Shown: positions 5,997 to 12,305 of the stretch, piece by piece
Position numbering within the stretch: position 1 is the stretch's first letter
How the letters are laid out: each line of letters begins with the position of its first letter
Assembly: GCA_002423245.1 (NCBI GenBank)
Contig: DIVD01000035.1
Location: 1 to 18,818 of the forward strand
Source of the DNA: Rhodobacteraceae bacterium UBA6141
GTDB taxonomy: Bacteria > Pseudomonadota > Alphaproteobacteria > Rhodobacterales > Rhodobacteraceae
Reading direction: 5' to 3'
Length of the DNA: 18,818 nucleotides
The notes under the pieces: model-generated
Told to the model about the DNA's origin: nothing
Database searches by the model: none
Seen by the model: the letters and a program-made list of their open reading frames with translations, nothing else
Made by a program: the position numbers and the translations under genes

Positions 5997-6014
5997 ACGC
6001 GGTCGCAACGGTCC

Positions 6015-6039
6015 GGCGCCCCCCGGCGGAGGGGGCGCC
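6015..6039. terminator. Strong hairpin between convergent RTX and nucleotidyltransferase genes
   Basis: GGCGCCCCC (6015-6023) pairs with GGGGGCGCC (6031-6039) around a 7-base loop, 19 bases after the RTX stop. A competing GGCGCCGG lies at 6043-6050. There is no T-run, so termination efficiency is uncertain, but the convergent position fits a bidirectional terminator. Confidence 0.45.
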
Positions 6040-6110
6040 TGCGGCGCCGGGCCGTTCCGCGCAAGGCGCCTCGGTGGAGCGCAGCGGTTTCCTGCCGCCC
6101 GATGCCGGTC

Positions 6111-6698
6111 TCAGAGCCCGGTTCGCGCCCGCCACGCCGCCCAGTCCTCGGGCGTATCCAGATCGGTGAGCGCGCGGCACCCGGGCAGGGGCACCAGCAC
6201 CGGCATCTCGGCGCGCAGCAGATCGCGCGCGCCCCTGTCGCCCCGAAGCCCGGCCAGCGCCGCCGCCATCCGCGCCGGAAACAGCACCGGGTGCCCCGGC
6301 CTGCCATCCTCGGCCGCGGCGCGGATCACCGCATCCGGCGCCGCCGCATGCCCCGCGATCAGCAGCGCCAGATCCTCGGCGCCAATGTCCGGCATGTCGG
6401 CCAGCATCACCAGCAGCGCGCCGCCCCGCGCCGCCGCCACCCCCGCGCGGATCGAGGCGGCAAGCCCCTCCGCCGCGTCCGGCACCGGCACCGGCTCCAC
6501 CGCCAGCCCGTCCAGCGCCGCCGCCCGCCGCGGCCGGTCCGGCGGCAGCGTCACCAGCACCCGCGTGCCCGTGGCCAGACCCGCAAGCGCCTGCCGCCGC
6601 AGCAGCGCCACGCCCGCCACCGGCTCCAGCAGCTTGTCGGCGCCGCGCATCCGGCCCGAGGCCCCCGCCGCGCACAGAAGGATCACCGCTCCGCCCAT
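6111..6698 (-). CDS. MobA/MocA-like nucleotidyltransferase
   Basis: A 195-residue cytoplasmic protein of the NTP_transf_3 family, which includes MobA (GMP transfer) and MocA (CMP transfer) to molybdopterin. The N-terminal nucleotide-binding loop reads LLCAAGASGRMRGADKLLEP, a variant of LAAGxSxRMGxxK. LADMPDIGAEDL carries the metal-binding Asp, and GRPGHPVLFP is the substrate-loop motif, which favours MocA over MobA. The C-terminal TDLDTPEDW is typical. The length agrees with MocA. The ATG at 6698 has only a weak GGCGG nearby. No molybdoenzyme or other cofactor gene is adjacent, so the substrate is inferred from motifs alone. The gene lies downstream of the livM terminator on the same strand and may be transcribed alone. 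Confidence 0.75.
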   Translation of the reverse strand: MGGAVILLCAAGASGRMRGADKLLEPVAGVALLRRQALAGLATGTRVLVTLPPDRPRRAAALDGLAVEPVPVPDAAEGLAASIRAGVAAARGGALLVMLADMPDIGAEDLALLIAGHAAAPDAVIRAAAEDGRPGHPVLFPARMAAALAGLRGDRGARDLLRAEMPVLVPLPGCRALTDLDTPEDWAAWRARTGL

Positions 6699-6750
6699 GC
6701 CGCCAGGCTAGCCGCCGCCCCCGCACAGGTCCAGCCCGCACCTGCCGCAT

Positions 6751-6797
6751 TCTTGCTGGCAGAAATATCCCGGGGGTCCGGGGGCTGGCCCCCGGCT
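6751..6797 (-). terminator. Terminator-like element after livM (family-type intergenic repeat)
   Basis: On the minus strand CCGGGGG (6795-6789), loop CCAG, CCCCCGG (6784-6778) forms a 7-bp stem. It is followed by ACCCCCGGGATATTTCTG and then a purine-rich tail. It lies 26 bases after the livM stop. The pattern (G/C hairpin, GGACCCCCGGGATATTT) is one I recall as frequent between genes in Rhodobacteraceae. It probably ends the liv operon transcript. Confidence 0.55.
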
Positions 6798-6822
6798 TCG
6801 GCACACCCAGGCGCCCAGGCGG

Positions 6823-8148
6823 CTACCTTTCCGGGATCAGCCCGCGCGGGCTGAAGCGCAGCACGACGAGCAGGATCACCCCCATGGTCAGCAGCCGCAT
6901 ATGCGCGGCAGACTCCAGCAGATGTGCCTTCAGCGCCGAGCCATCCGCCATCCCCGAGGTGACAAGGCCCATCAGCGCATGGCCCCAGGGCTCGACCTTG
7001 ATCCACAGGTACCAGACCAGCATCCCGCCCAGCACCGCGCCCCAGTTGTTGCCCGACCCGCCGAGGATCACCATCACCCAGATCAGGAAGGTGAAGCGCA
7101 GCGGCGTGTAGCTGCCCGGCGTCATCTGCCCGTCGAGCGTGATCATCATCGCCCCGGCCAGCCCGATCACCGCGCCGCCCAGCACGAAGATCTGCAGATG
7201 CCGGCGGGTGACGTCCTTGCCCATCGCCGCCGCCGCCACCTCGTTGTCGCGGATCGCGCGCATCATCCGGCCCCAGGGCGAGTTCAGCGCCCGCTCCATC
7301 AGCCAGATCAGCGCCAGCAGCACCGCAAGGAACAGCCCGGCATAAAGCAGCTTGACCCAGAGCGTCGAGGCGGTGACAGGGTCGAGCCCGAGGCCCGCGG
7401 CGCGCCCCAGGAACCCGGGGTCCGATTGCAGCGCCACCTCATAGGGCACCGGGCGCGGGATGCCGACCACGTTCTTGACGCCGCGCGCCAGCCAGTCCTC
7501 GTTCTTCAGCACCGAGACGATGATCTCGCCCACCCCGAGCGTGGCGATGGCAAGGTAGTCCGAGCGCAGCCCAAGCGCCGTCTTGGCGATGATCCAGGCC
7601 GCGCCCGCAGCCAGCAGCCCGCCCACCGGCCAGGAGATCAGCACCGGCAGGCCAAGCCCGCCCAGATAGCCGGCGGCGGCGGGGTTCACCGCCTCGATCG
7701 CGGCCGCCGCCGGGTCGAAGAGGGCGCGGTAGCCGAAAAAGCCCGCCACCAGCACCGCGATCATCGCCAGCACCCGCAGCGCACCCCTCAGCCGCCGATA
7801 AAGCAGCACCGCCAGCGCCACCACGCCCATGGCCAGCGCCAGCGCCGCCGCCATCCGCAGCCCGCCCGCCGCCCAGGCCTCCGCCACCGGCGGCATCGAG
7901 ACCAGCACCGGCGCAAGCCCGCCCATCGCGACAAAGCCCACGACCCCGGTGTTGAACAGCCCCGCATAGCCCCATTGCATGTTGAGCCCCAGCGCCATCA
8001 CCGCCGAGATCAGCCCCATGTTGACGATGCCAAGCGCGGTGTTCCAGCCGCCCGTCAGCCCCTCCAGCAGCACCAGCCCCGCCATTCCCGCGAACAGAAG
8101 CACCGTCCGCGCGCTGGACGTGCCCGCTTGTGCGACGCGCCCGCTCAT
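6823..8148 (-). CDS. livM: Branched-chain amino acid-type ABC transporter permease LivM
   Basis: A 441-residue integral membrane protein of the BPD_transp_2 family (HAAT permease), many hydrophobic helices throughout. The family EAA-like signature region reads ALGLRSDYLAIATLGVGEII. Later stretches such as SPWGRMMRAIRDNEVAAAAMGKD and FVLGGAVIGLAGAM are characteristic of LivM. It pairs with LivH to form the transmembrane channel. The ATG at 8148 overlaps the livH stop by four bases (ATGA), with AGGGGG eight bases upstream. It is the last gene of livJGFHM and is followed by a terminator-like element. It is slightly longer than E. coli LivM (about 425). Transport of leucine-type substrates is inferred from the family; HAAT systems also carry other amino acids, urea and amides. 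Confidence 0.88.
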   Translation of the reverse strand: MSGRVAQAGTSSARTVLLFAGMAGLVLLEGLTGGWNTALGIVNMGLISAVMALGLNMQWGYAGLFNTGVVGFVAMGGLAPVLVSMPPVAEAWAAGGLRMAAALALAMGVVALAVLLYRRLRGALRVLAMIAVLVAGFFGYRALFDPAAAAIEAVNPAAAGYLGGLGLPVLISWPVGGLLAAGAAWIIAKTALGLRSDYLAIATLGVGEIIVSVLKNEDWLARGVKNVVGIPRPVPYEVALQSDPGFLGRAAGLGLDPVTASTLWVKLLYAGLFLAVLLALIWLMERALNSPWGRMMRAIRDNEVAAAAMGKDVTRRHLQIFVLGGAVIGLAGAMMITLDGQMTPGSYTPLRFTFLIWVMVILGGSGNNWGAVLGGMLVWYLWIKVEPWGHALMGLVTSGMADGSALKAHLLESAAHMRLLTMGVILLVVLRFSPRGLIPER

Positions 8149-9155
8149 ACCGATTTCCCCCTGAAGATCCCGGTGGGCCTGAACAGCAGCACCGCGATCA
8201 GGATCACGAAGCTGACCGCGAACTTGTATTCGGTGGACAGAAGCTGCAACAGCCCGTCCGGCTCCAGCCCCTCGGGCAGGGCGTAACCGGCCACCTTCTT
8301 CCAGGCATAGGTCACGCCCACCTCGGAAAACGCGATCAGGAAGCCGCCGGCGATGGCGCCAACCGGGCTGCCAAGCCCGCCGACGATAGCCGCGGCAAAG
8401 ATCGGCAGCAGAAGCTGGAAGTAGTTGAAAACCTTGAAGGTCTTGTCAAGCCCATAGAGCGTGCCCGCGATCGTCGCCAGCGCCGTGGCGATCAGCCAGG
8501 CATAGGCGACCACCCGTTCGGGGTTGATCCCCGACAGAAGCGCCAGATCCTCGTTGTCGGAAAAGGCGCGCATCGACTTGCCGGTGCGGGTGCGGGTCAG
8601 GAACCAGAACAGCGCCGCCACCACCGCCACCGCCGTCACCACGGTGATGACCTGGGTGGAGCGCAGCGCCAGCCCTTCGGCCAGCCCCGTCGCCTCGCGG
8701 AAATCGCGCGCGTTGATCAGGAAGCGGGTGCCATCGTCGAAGTTGATCTCGTCCACCCCGATCAGGAAACGGGTCAGCCCGTTCATCACGAACATCACGC
8801 CCATCGACACGATCACCAGGATCACCGGCGCCGCCTTTTGCCTGCGGTAGAAGCGATAGACGGCGCGGTCGGTCCCCAGCACCAGAAGCGAGGTCAGCGC
8901 GATCCCGACCGGCAGCGCCAGCAGCGCGGTCGGCAGGGGGCCAAGCCCGATCCCCATCGCCTGCAACCCCCAGGTGACCAGGATCACCGTGGCGGTGCCG
9001 AAGGCCATCGTGTCGCCATGCGCGAAGTTGGAAAAGCGCAAGATGCCGTAGATCATCGTCACGCCAAGCGCGCCAAGCGCCAGTTGCGCGCCATAGGCGG
9101 TGGCCGGGATCAGCACGAAATTGGCCAGCGCGACGAGTGCGTTCAAAAGGTCCAT
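8145..9155 (-). CDS. livH: Branched-chain amino acid-type ABC transporter permease LivH
   Basis: A 336-residue inner-membrane permease of the HAAT family, partner of LivM. The hallmark N-terminal stretch is ALGALGVTMIYGILRFSNFAHGDTMAFG (about residues 27-54). Later family regions are RTRTGKSMRAFSDNEDLALLSGI, the contact to the ATPases, and AAAIVGGLGSPVGAIAGG. Several hydrophobic helices run from beginning to end. The ATG at 9155 has GGGGG five bases upstream, and the gap to livF is 18 bases. The end overlaps livM by four bases, implying coupled translation. The loop around INFDDGTRFLINARDFREATG is somewhat longer than in E. coli LivH (308 residues). Confidence 0.9.
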   Translation of the reverse strand: MDLLNALVALANFVLIPATAYGAQLALGALGVTMIYGILRFSNFAHGDTMAFGTATVILVTWGLQAMGIGLGPLPTALLALPVGIALTSLLVLGTDRAVYRFYRRQKAAPVILVIVSMGVMFVMNGLTRFLIGVDEINFDDGTRFLINARDFREATGLAEGLALRSTQVITVVTAVAVVAALFWFLTRTRTGKSMRAFSDNEDLALLSGINPERVVAYAWLIATALATIAGTLYGLDKTFKVFNYFQLLLPIFAAAIVGGLGSPVGAIAGGFLIAFSEVGVTYAWKKVAGYALPEGLEPDGLLQLLSTEYKFAVSFVILIAVLLFRPTGIFRGKSV

Positions 9156-9173
9156 CTCAGCCCCCAGGCCATC

Positions 9174-9884
9174 TCAGCCTCCCAGGAAGGTGCGGCGCAC
9201 CTCGGGATCGGCCAGCAGCGCCGCTCCGGTATCGGTGTAACGGTTGGCGCCCTGCACCAGCACATAGCCGCGATCGGCGATTTCCAGCGCCTGCCGCGCG
9301 TTCTGCTCGACCATCAGGATGCAGATGCCGCTGCGGGCGATCTCGATGATCCGGTCGAACAGCTCGTCCATCACGATGGGCGAGACGCCCGCGGTCGGCT
9401 CGTCCAGCATCAGAAGGCGCGGCTGCGTCATCAGCGCCCGGCCGACGGCGACCTGCTGGCGCTGGCCGCCGGACAGCTCGCCCGCCGGCTGCCGGCGCTT
9501 GTCCTTCAGCACCGGGAACAGCGCATAGACCTGCTCCATCGTGCCGCGGATGTCGTCGCGGCGCAGGAAGGCGCCCATTTCCAGGTTTTCCTCGACCGTC
9601 ATCGAGGGGAAGACATTGGCGGTCTGCGGCACGAAGGCCATGCCCTCGGCCACGCGGGCCTGCGGGGTCAGGCGGGTGATGTCCTTGCCGGCGATGCGCA
9701 CATGGCCCTCGCGCAGCTTCAGCATCCCGAACACGGCCTTCATCGCGGTGGATTTCCCGGCGCCGTTCGGGCCGACGATCACCACGATTTCCCCCCGGTC
9801 CGCGCGCAGGGTGCAGCCGTGCAGGATGTCGGCCCCGCCATAGCCGCCGGTCATGCCCTCGGCGATCAGGAAGGGCTCGCTCAT
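9174..9884 (-). CDS. livF: ABC transporter ATP-binding protein LivF
   Basis: A 236-residue cytoplasmic ATPase of the LivF type. Walker A is GPNGAGKST (residues 38-46), the Q-loop region FVPQTANVFPSMTVEENLEMG, the ABC signature LSGGQRQQ (about 138) and Walker B LLMLDEPTAG (about 158-167). The switch region is VEQNARQAL, with Asn-Ala after Gln as in LivF proteins rather than the usual His. The start is ATG 9884, which overlaps the livG stop by four bases. An upstream in-frame extension reads into livG and has no homology. It forms the nucleotide-binding pair with LivG and powers LivHM. Confidence 0.93.
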   Translation of the reverse strand: MSEPFLIAEGMTGGYGGADILHGCTLRADRGEIVVIVGPNGAGKSTAMKAVFGMLKLREGHVRIAGKDITRLTPQARVAEGMAFVPQTANVFPSMTVEENLEMGAFLRRDDIRGTMEQVYALFPVLKDKRRQPAGELSGGQRQQVAVGRALMTQPRLLMLDEPTAGVSPIVMDELFDRIIEIARSGICILMVEQNARQALEIADRGYVLVQGANRYTDTGAALLADPEVRRTFLGG

Positions 9885-10693
9885 GCCGCGCCCCCCTTCG
9901 CCCGGTTCTTCAGGCCGGTGCCCAGATAGGCCTCTATCACCGCCTCGTTCTGCATGATCTGCGCCGCCGATCCCCGGGCCAGCACCTTGCCCTCGGCCAT
10001 CACGATCACCGGGTCGCACAGCCGGGCGATGAAATCCATGTCATGCTCGATCACGCAGAAGGTATAGCCGCGCTCGCGGTTCAACCGGACGATGGCATCG
10101 CCGATGGTGTTGAGCAGCGTGCGGTTCACCCCCGCCCCGACCTCGTCCAGAAACACCACCTTCGCCTCGACCATCATCGTGCGGCCAAGCTCCAGCAGCT
10201 TCTTCTGCCCGCCCGAAAGGTTGCCGGCGCGTTCCTCGGCCAGATGGCCGATGGTCAGGAACTCCAGCACCTCGTCGGCCCTCTCGCGCAGCGCCGCCTC
10301 CTCGGCCCGGATCGCGGCGCGGCGGAACCAGGCGTTCCACAGCGTTTCCCCCGATTGCGCGGCGGGCACCACCATCAGGTTCTCGCGCACGGTCAGCGAG
10401 GGAAACTCATGCGCGATCTGGAAGGTGCGCAGCAGGCCCTTGTGGAAAAGCTGATGCGGGGCAAGGCCGGTGATGTCCTCGCCATCCATCGTCACGCGGC
10501 CCGAGGTTGGTGGAAGAACGCCAGCTATCACGTTGAACAGTGTGGATTTTCCGGCGCCGTTCGGCCCGATCAGCCCGGTTATGGAGCCGGTCGCGATCTC
10601 GAGGCTCACGCCGTCCACGGCGCGGAACCCGCCGAAATGCCTGTGCAAGTCCTCGACGACGATCATCTGCTCCGGCGCTTCCCCTGACTTCAT
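9881..10693 (-). CDS. livG: ABC transporter ATP-binding protein LivG
   Basis: A 270-residue cytoplasmic ATPase of the LivG type. Walker A is GPNGAGKST (residues 43-51), then the LRTFQIAHEFPSLTVRENLMV region with the Q-loop, signature LSGGQKK (about 160), and Walker B VVFLDEVGAGVN. The switch histidine is in VIEHDMDFI, and the LivG-type C-terminus EVIEAYLGT reads here as AVIEAYLGT. The start is taken as ATG 10693, but its ribosome site is unclear (AAGGGC is 17 bases away). ATG 10666 (MIVVEDLH), with GGAG three bases upstream, is an alternative. Walker B is odd: the proline usual after Asp-Glu is Val and the D-loop reads GAGVN. The livF start overlaps the stop. An internal terminator separates it from livJ. 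Confidence 0.91.
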   Translation of the reverse strand: MKSGEAPEQMIVVEDLHRHFGGFRAVDGVSLEIATGSITGLIGPNGAGKSTLFNVIAGVLPPTSGRVTMDGEDITGLAPHQLFHKGLLRTFQIAHEFPSLTVRENLMVVPAAQSGETLWNAWFRRAAIRAEEAALRERADEVLEFLTIGHLAEERAGNLSGGQKKLLELGRTMMVEAKVVFLDEVGAGVNRTLLNTIGDAIVRLNRERGYTFCVIEHDMDFIARLCDPVIVMAEGKVLARGSAAQIMQNEAVIEAYLGTGLKNRAKGGAA

Positions 10694-10730
10694 GCTGTTT
10701 GTGAAGAACGCCCTTCAAGGGCTTGTTTCT

Positions 10731-10764
10731 TATGGAAAGGCAGCCCGGATCGCCCCGGGCTGCC
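10731..10764 (-). terminator. Terminator in the livJ-livG gap
   Basis: On the minus strand GGCAGCCCGG (10764-10755), loop GGCGAT, CCGGGCTGCC (10748-10739) is a perfect 10-bp stem followed by TTTCC. It begins 21 bases after the livJ stop and lies inside the operon. It probably reduces readthrough so that the binding protein is made in excess over the ATPases and permeases. It could also protect the livJ mRNA 3' end. Confidence 0.65.
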
Positions 10765-10785
10765 CCCCAAGTCATGCCGCGGCGG

Positions 10786-11982
10786 TCAACGGTAGCCGAC
10801 TTCCGTCAGCTTGCCGTCCCTGAACTCGATCTCGCGGTAGGAGCCGGCGCTCTCGCCCGCGCCGATCATCTCCACCGCGGTCGCGCCGACGTAGTCGATC
10901 TCGGTGCCGGCCGCGATCAGCTCCAGCGCCTTGTCCATCTCGCCCGGCAGGATCGGCTCGCCCGGCGCGTTGGCCACATCCATCACGCTGTCCTTCCAGA
11001 CCGAGGGATCGGAGGAGCCGGCCTTCGCCATCGCCAGCATCATCAGCGCCGCCGCGTCGTAGCTTTCGGCGGCGAAGGCGGTGGTGCCGTCAAAGCCCGC
11101 CTCGGCCGCCATCGCGAGGAAGGCGTCGCGGCCCGCGCCGGCGGCCGCCGGGTTCTGGCCGAAGGAGCCCTCGATCTCGGGGCCGAAATTCTCCTCCAGC
11201 GAGGAACCGACCATGCCGTCGGGGAAGACGAAGGTGTCGAAGGCGCCGGTGTCGAGCGCGCCGCGCAGCACGCCCGCGCCGCCCTGGTCGATATAGCCCG
11301 CCACCACCAGCGCCTCGCCGCCGGCAGAGGCCAGCGCGCCGACCTCGGCGGAATAGTCCGCCTTGCCGTCCTCATGCGGCAGGCTGATCGTCACGGTGCC
11401 GCCGGCCTCCTCGAACGCGGCCTGGAAGCTGTCGGCAAGGCCCTTGCCATAGTCGTTGTTGGTGTAGGTGACGGCGACCTCCTTGAAGCCGCGATCCATC
11501 AGGATCTCGGTCATCACCACTCCCTGCCGCGCATCCGAGGGGGCGGTGCGGAAGAACAGGCCGTTATCCTCCAGCGTGGACAGCGCCGGCGAGGTGGCGG
11601 AGGGCGAGATCATCACGATGCCGTTCGGCATGGCGACGTTCTGCAGCGTCGCGATGGTCTCGCCCGAGCACATGCCGCCCATGATGCCCTTGACGCGGTC
11701 CGAGGTGACGATGCGCTCCACCGCGGCGGTCGCGGCGGCGGCGTCGATGCAGGTGCTGTCGGCGCGCACGGCGGTGACGGTGGAGCCGTCGAGCAGCTTG
11801 CCGCTGTCGGTCACTTCCTTCATCGCCAGCTCGGCGGCCTCGGCCATCGGGCCGGCCATCGATTCGAGCGGGCCGGTGAAGCCCACGGAGATCCCCAGCT
11901 TGATGTCCTCGGCGCCGGCGGCACCCGCGGTGGCACCGGCGACCAGCGCCATCGCGGCGGTGGCCAAAAGCAGCTTCTTCAT
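10786..11982 (-). CDS. livJ: Branched-chain amino acid-type ABC transporter substrate-binding protein
   Basis: A 398-residue periplasmic binding protein of the Peripla_BP_6 (LivJ) family. A signal peptide is clear: MKK, hydrophobic LLLATAAMALVAGATAG, and probable cleavage after AGA before EDIKLG. The mature protein starts IKLGISVGFTGPLESMAG, the family opening. Two cysteines (ADSTCIDA and GGMCSGET) could form the disulfide seen in LivJ. YTNNDYGKG and AAESYDAAALMMLA are typical lobe elements. ATG 11982 has GGGAG seven bases upstream. First gene of livJGFHM, followed by an internal terminator. The gene name reflects the family; the actual ligand is not determined by the sequence. A 7-6-7 inverted repeat lies 44 bases upstream of the start. 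Confidence 0.85.
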   Translation of the reverse strand: MKKLLLATAAMALVAGATAGAAGAEDIKLGISVGFTGPLESMAGPMAEAAELAMKEVTDSGKLLDGSTVTAVRADSTCIDAAAATAAVERIVTSDRVKGIMGGMCSGETIATLQNVAMPNGIVMISPSATSPALSTLEDNGLFFRTAPSDARQGVVMTEILMDRGFKEVAVTYTNNDYGKGLADSFQAAFEEAGGTVTISLPHEDGKADYSAEVGALASAGGEALVVAGYIDQGGAGVLRGALDTGAFDTFVFPDGMVGSSLEENFGPEIEGSFGQNPAAAGAGRDAFLAMAAEAGFDGTTAFAAESYDAAALMMLAMAKAGSSDPSVWKDSVMDVANAPGEPILPGEMDKALELIAAGTEIDYVGATAVEMIGAGESAGSYREIEFRDGKLTEVGYR

Positions 11983-12301
11983 GCCTTCACTCCCATGTTG
12001 GAACCCCAGGTCGGAACGGTGTCCTGCCGGTCAGGCTAGACCGGCCTCCGGCGGTTGTGAAGCTTTGAACGGGGCAGGGGGCCGGTTCGGGGCAGGGTGT
12101 CCTGCGTCAGCCCGTTCTTCAGGCAGCAAGGCCGGGGCAACGGGGCCGGGGCAGCGACAGGAAAACGCTGGCGCGGCCCTCGCCCGTGGCTCCGCCCGCG
12201 GCTCCGGGCGGGGCGCTGCTGCGGGCCGCGGCGAATCCGGGCCAGTCGGGCAGTCACTCCGGCAGTCACTCCGGCAGTCGCTCCGGCAGTCGCTCCGGCA
12301 G
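11983..12301. other. Gap between the GlxA-type regulator and livJ
   Basis: 319 bases without a credible gene. It must hold the livJ promoter (minus strand), and a possible but weak pair is TTCACA (12062-12057) with TAGCCT (12039-12034). It also contains the 7-bp inverted repeat 12026-12045 and, at the far end, the 12-bp tandem array. No T-run terminator for the regulator gene was seen. Confidence 0.5.
12026..12045. promoter_or_regulatory. Inverted repeat upstream of livJ (candidate operator or leader hairpin)
   Basis: GCCGGTC (12026-12032) and GACCGGC (12039-12045) are perfect inverted repeats with a 6-base centre, 44 bases upstream of the livJ ATG. The weak -10 candidate TAGCCT overlaps it. 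It could bind a dimeric regulator or form a hairpin in the leader. Confidence 0.4.
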
Positions 12302-12305
12302 TCAC
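12249..12305. repeat. 12-bp tandem array at the 3' end of the GlxA-type regulator gene
   Basis: The unit ggcagtc(a/g)ctcc starts at 12249, 12261, 12273 and 12285, with a partial fifth copy at 12297-12305. The partial copy overlaps the regulator stop codon (12304-12302), so the array grew from, or into, the end of the gene. Confidence 0.9.

Noticed and set aside
3576..6008. 810-codon open frame opposite the RTX gene
   Set aside because: It is the antisense shadow of the RTX repeats (hence the repeated AVIAxxADQHVVAGAALQ pattern). It has no ribosome site and the sense strand has clear domain matches.
6901..9929. Long plus-strand frames opposite livM, livH and livF
   Set aside because: They are Arg/His/Gln-rich shadows produced by GC-biased third positions of the real minus-strand genes and have no recognisable domain.
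11983..12301. Riboswitch or leader peptide upstream of livJ
   Set aside because: No Leu/Ile/Val-rich short frame and no recognisable riboswitch core was found; only a simple 7-bp inverted repeat is present.
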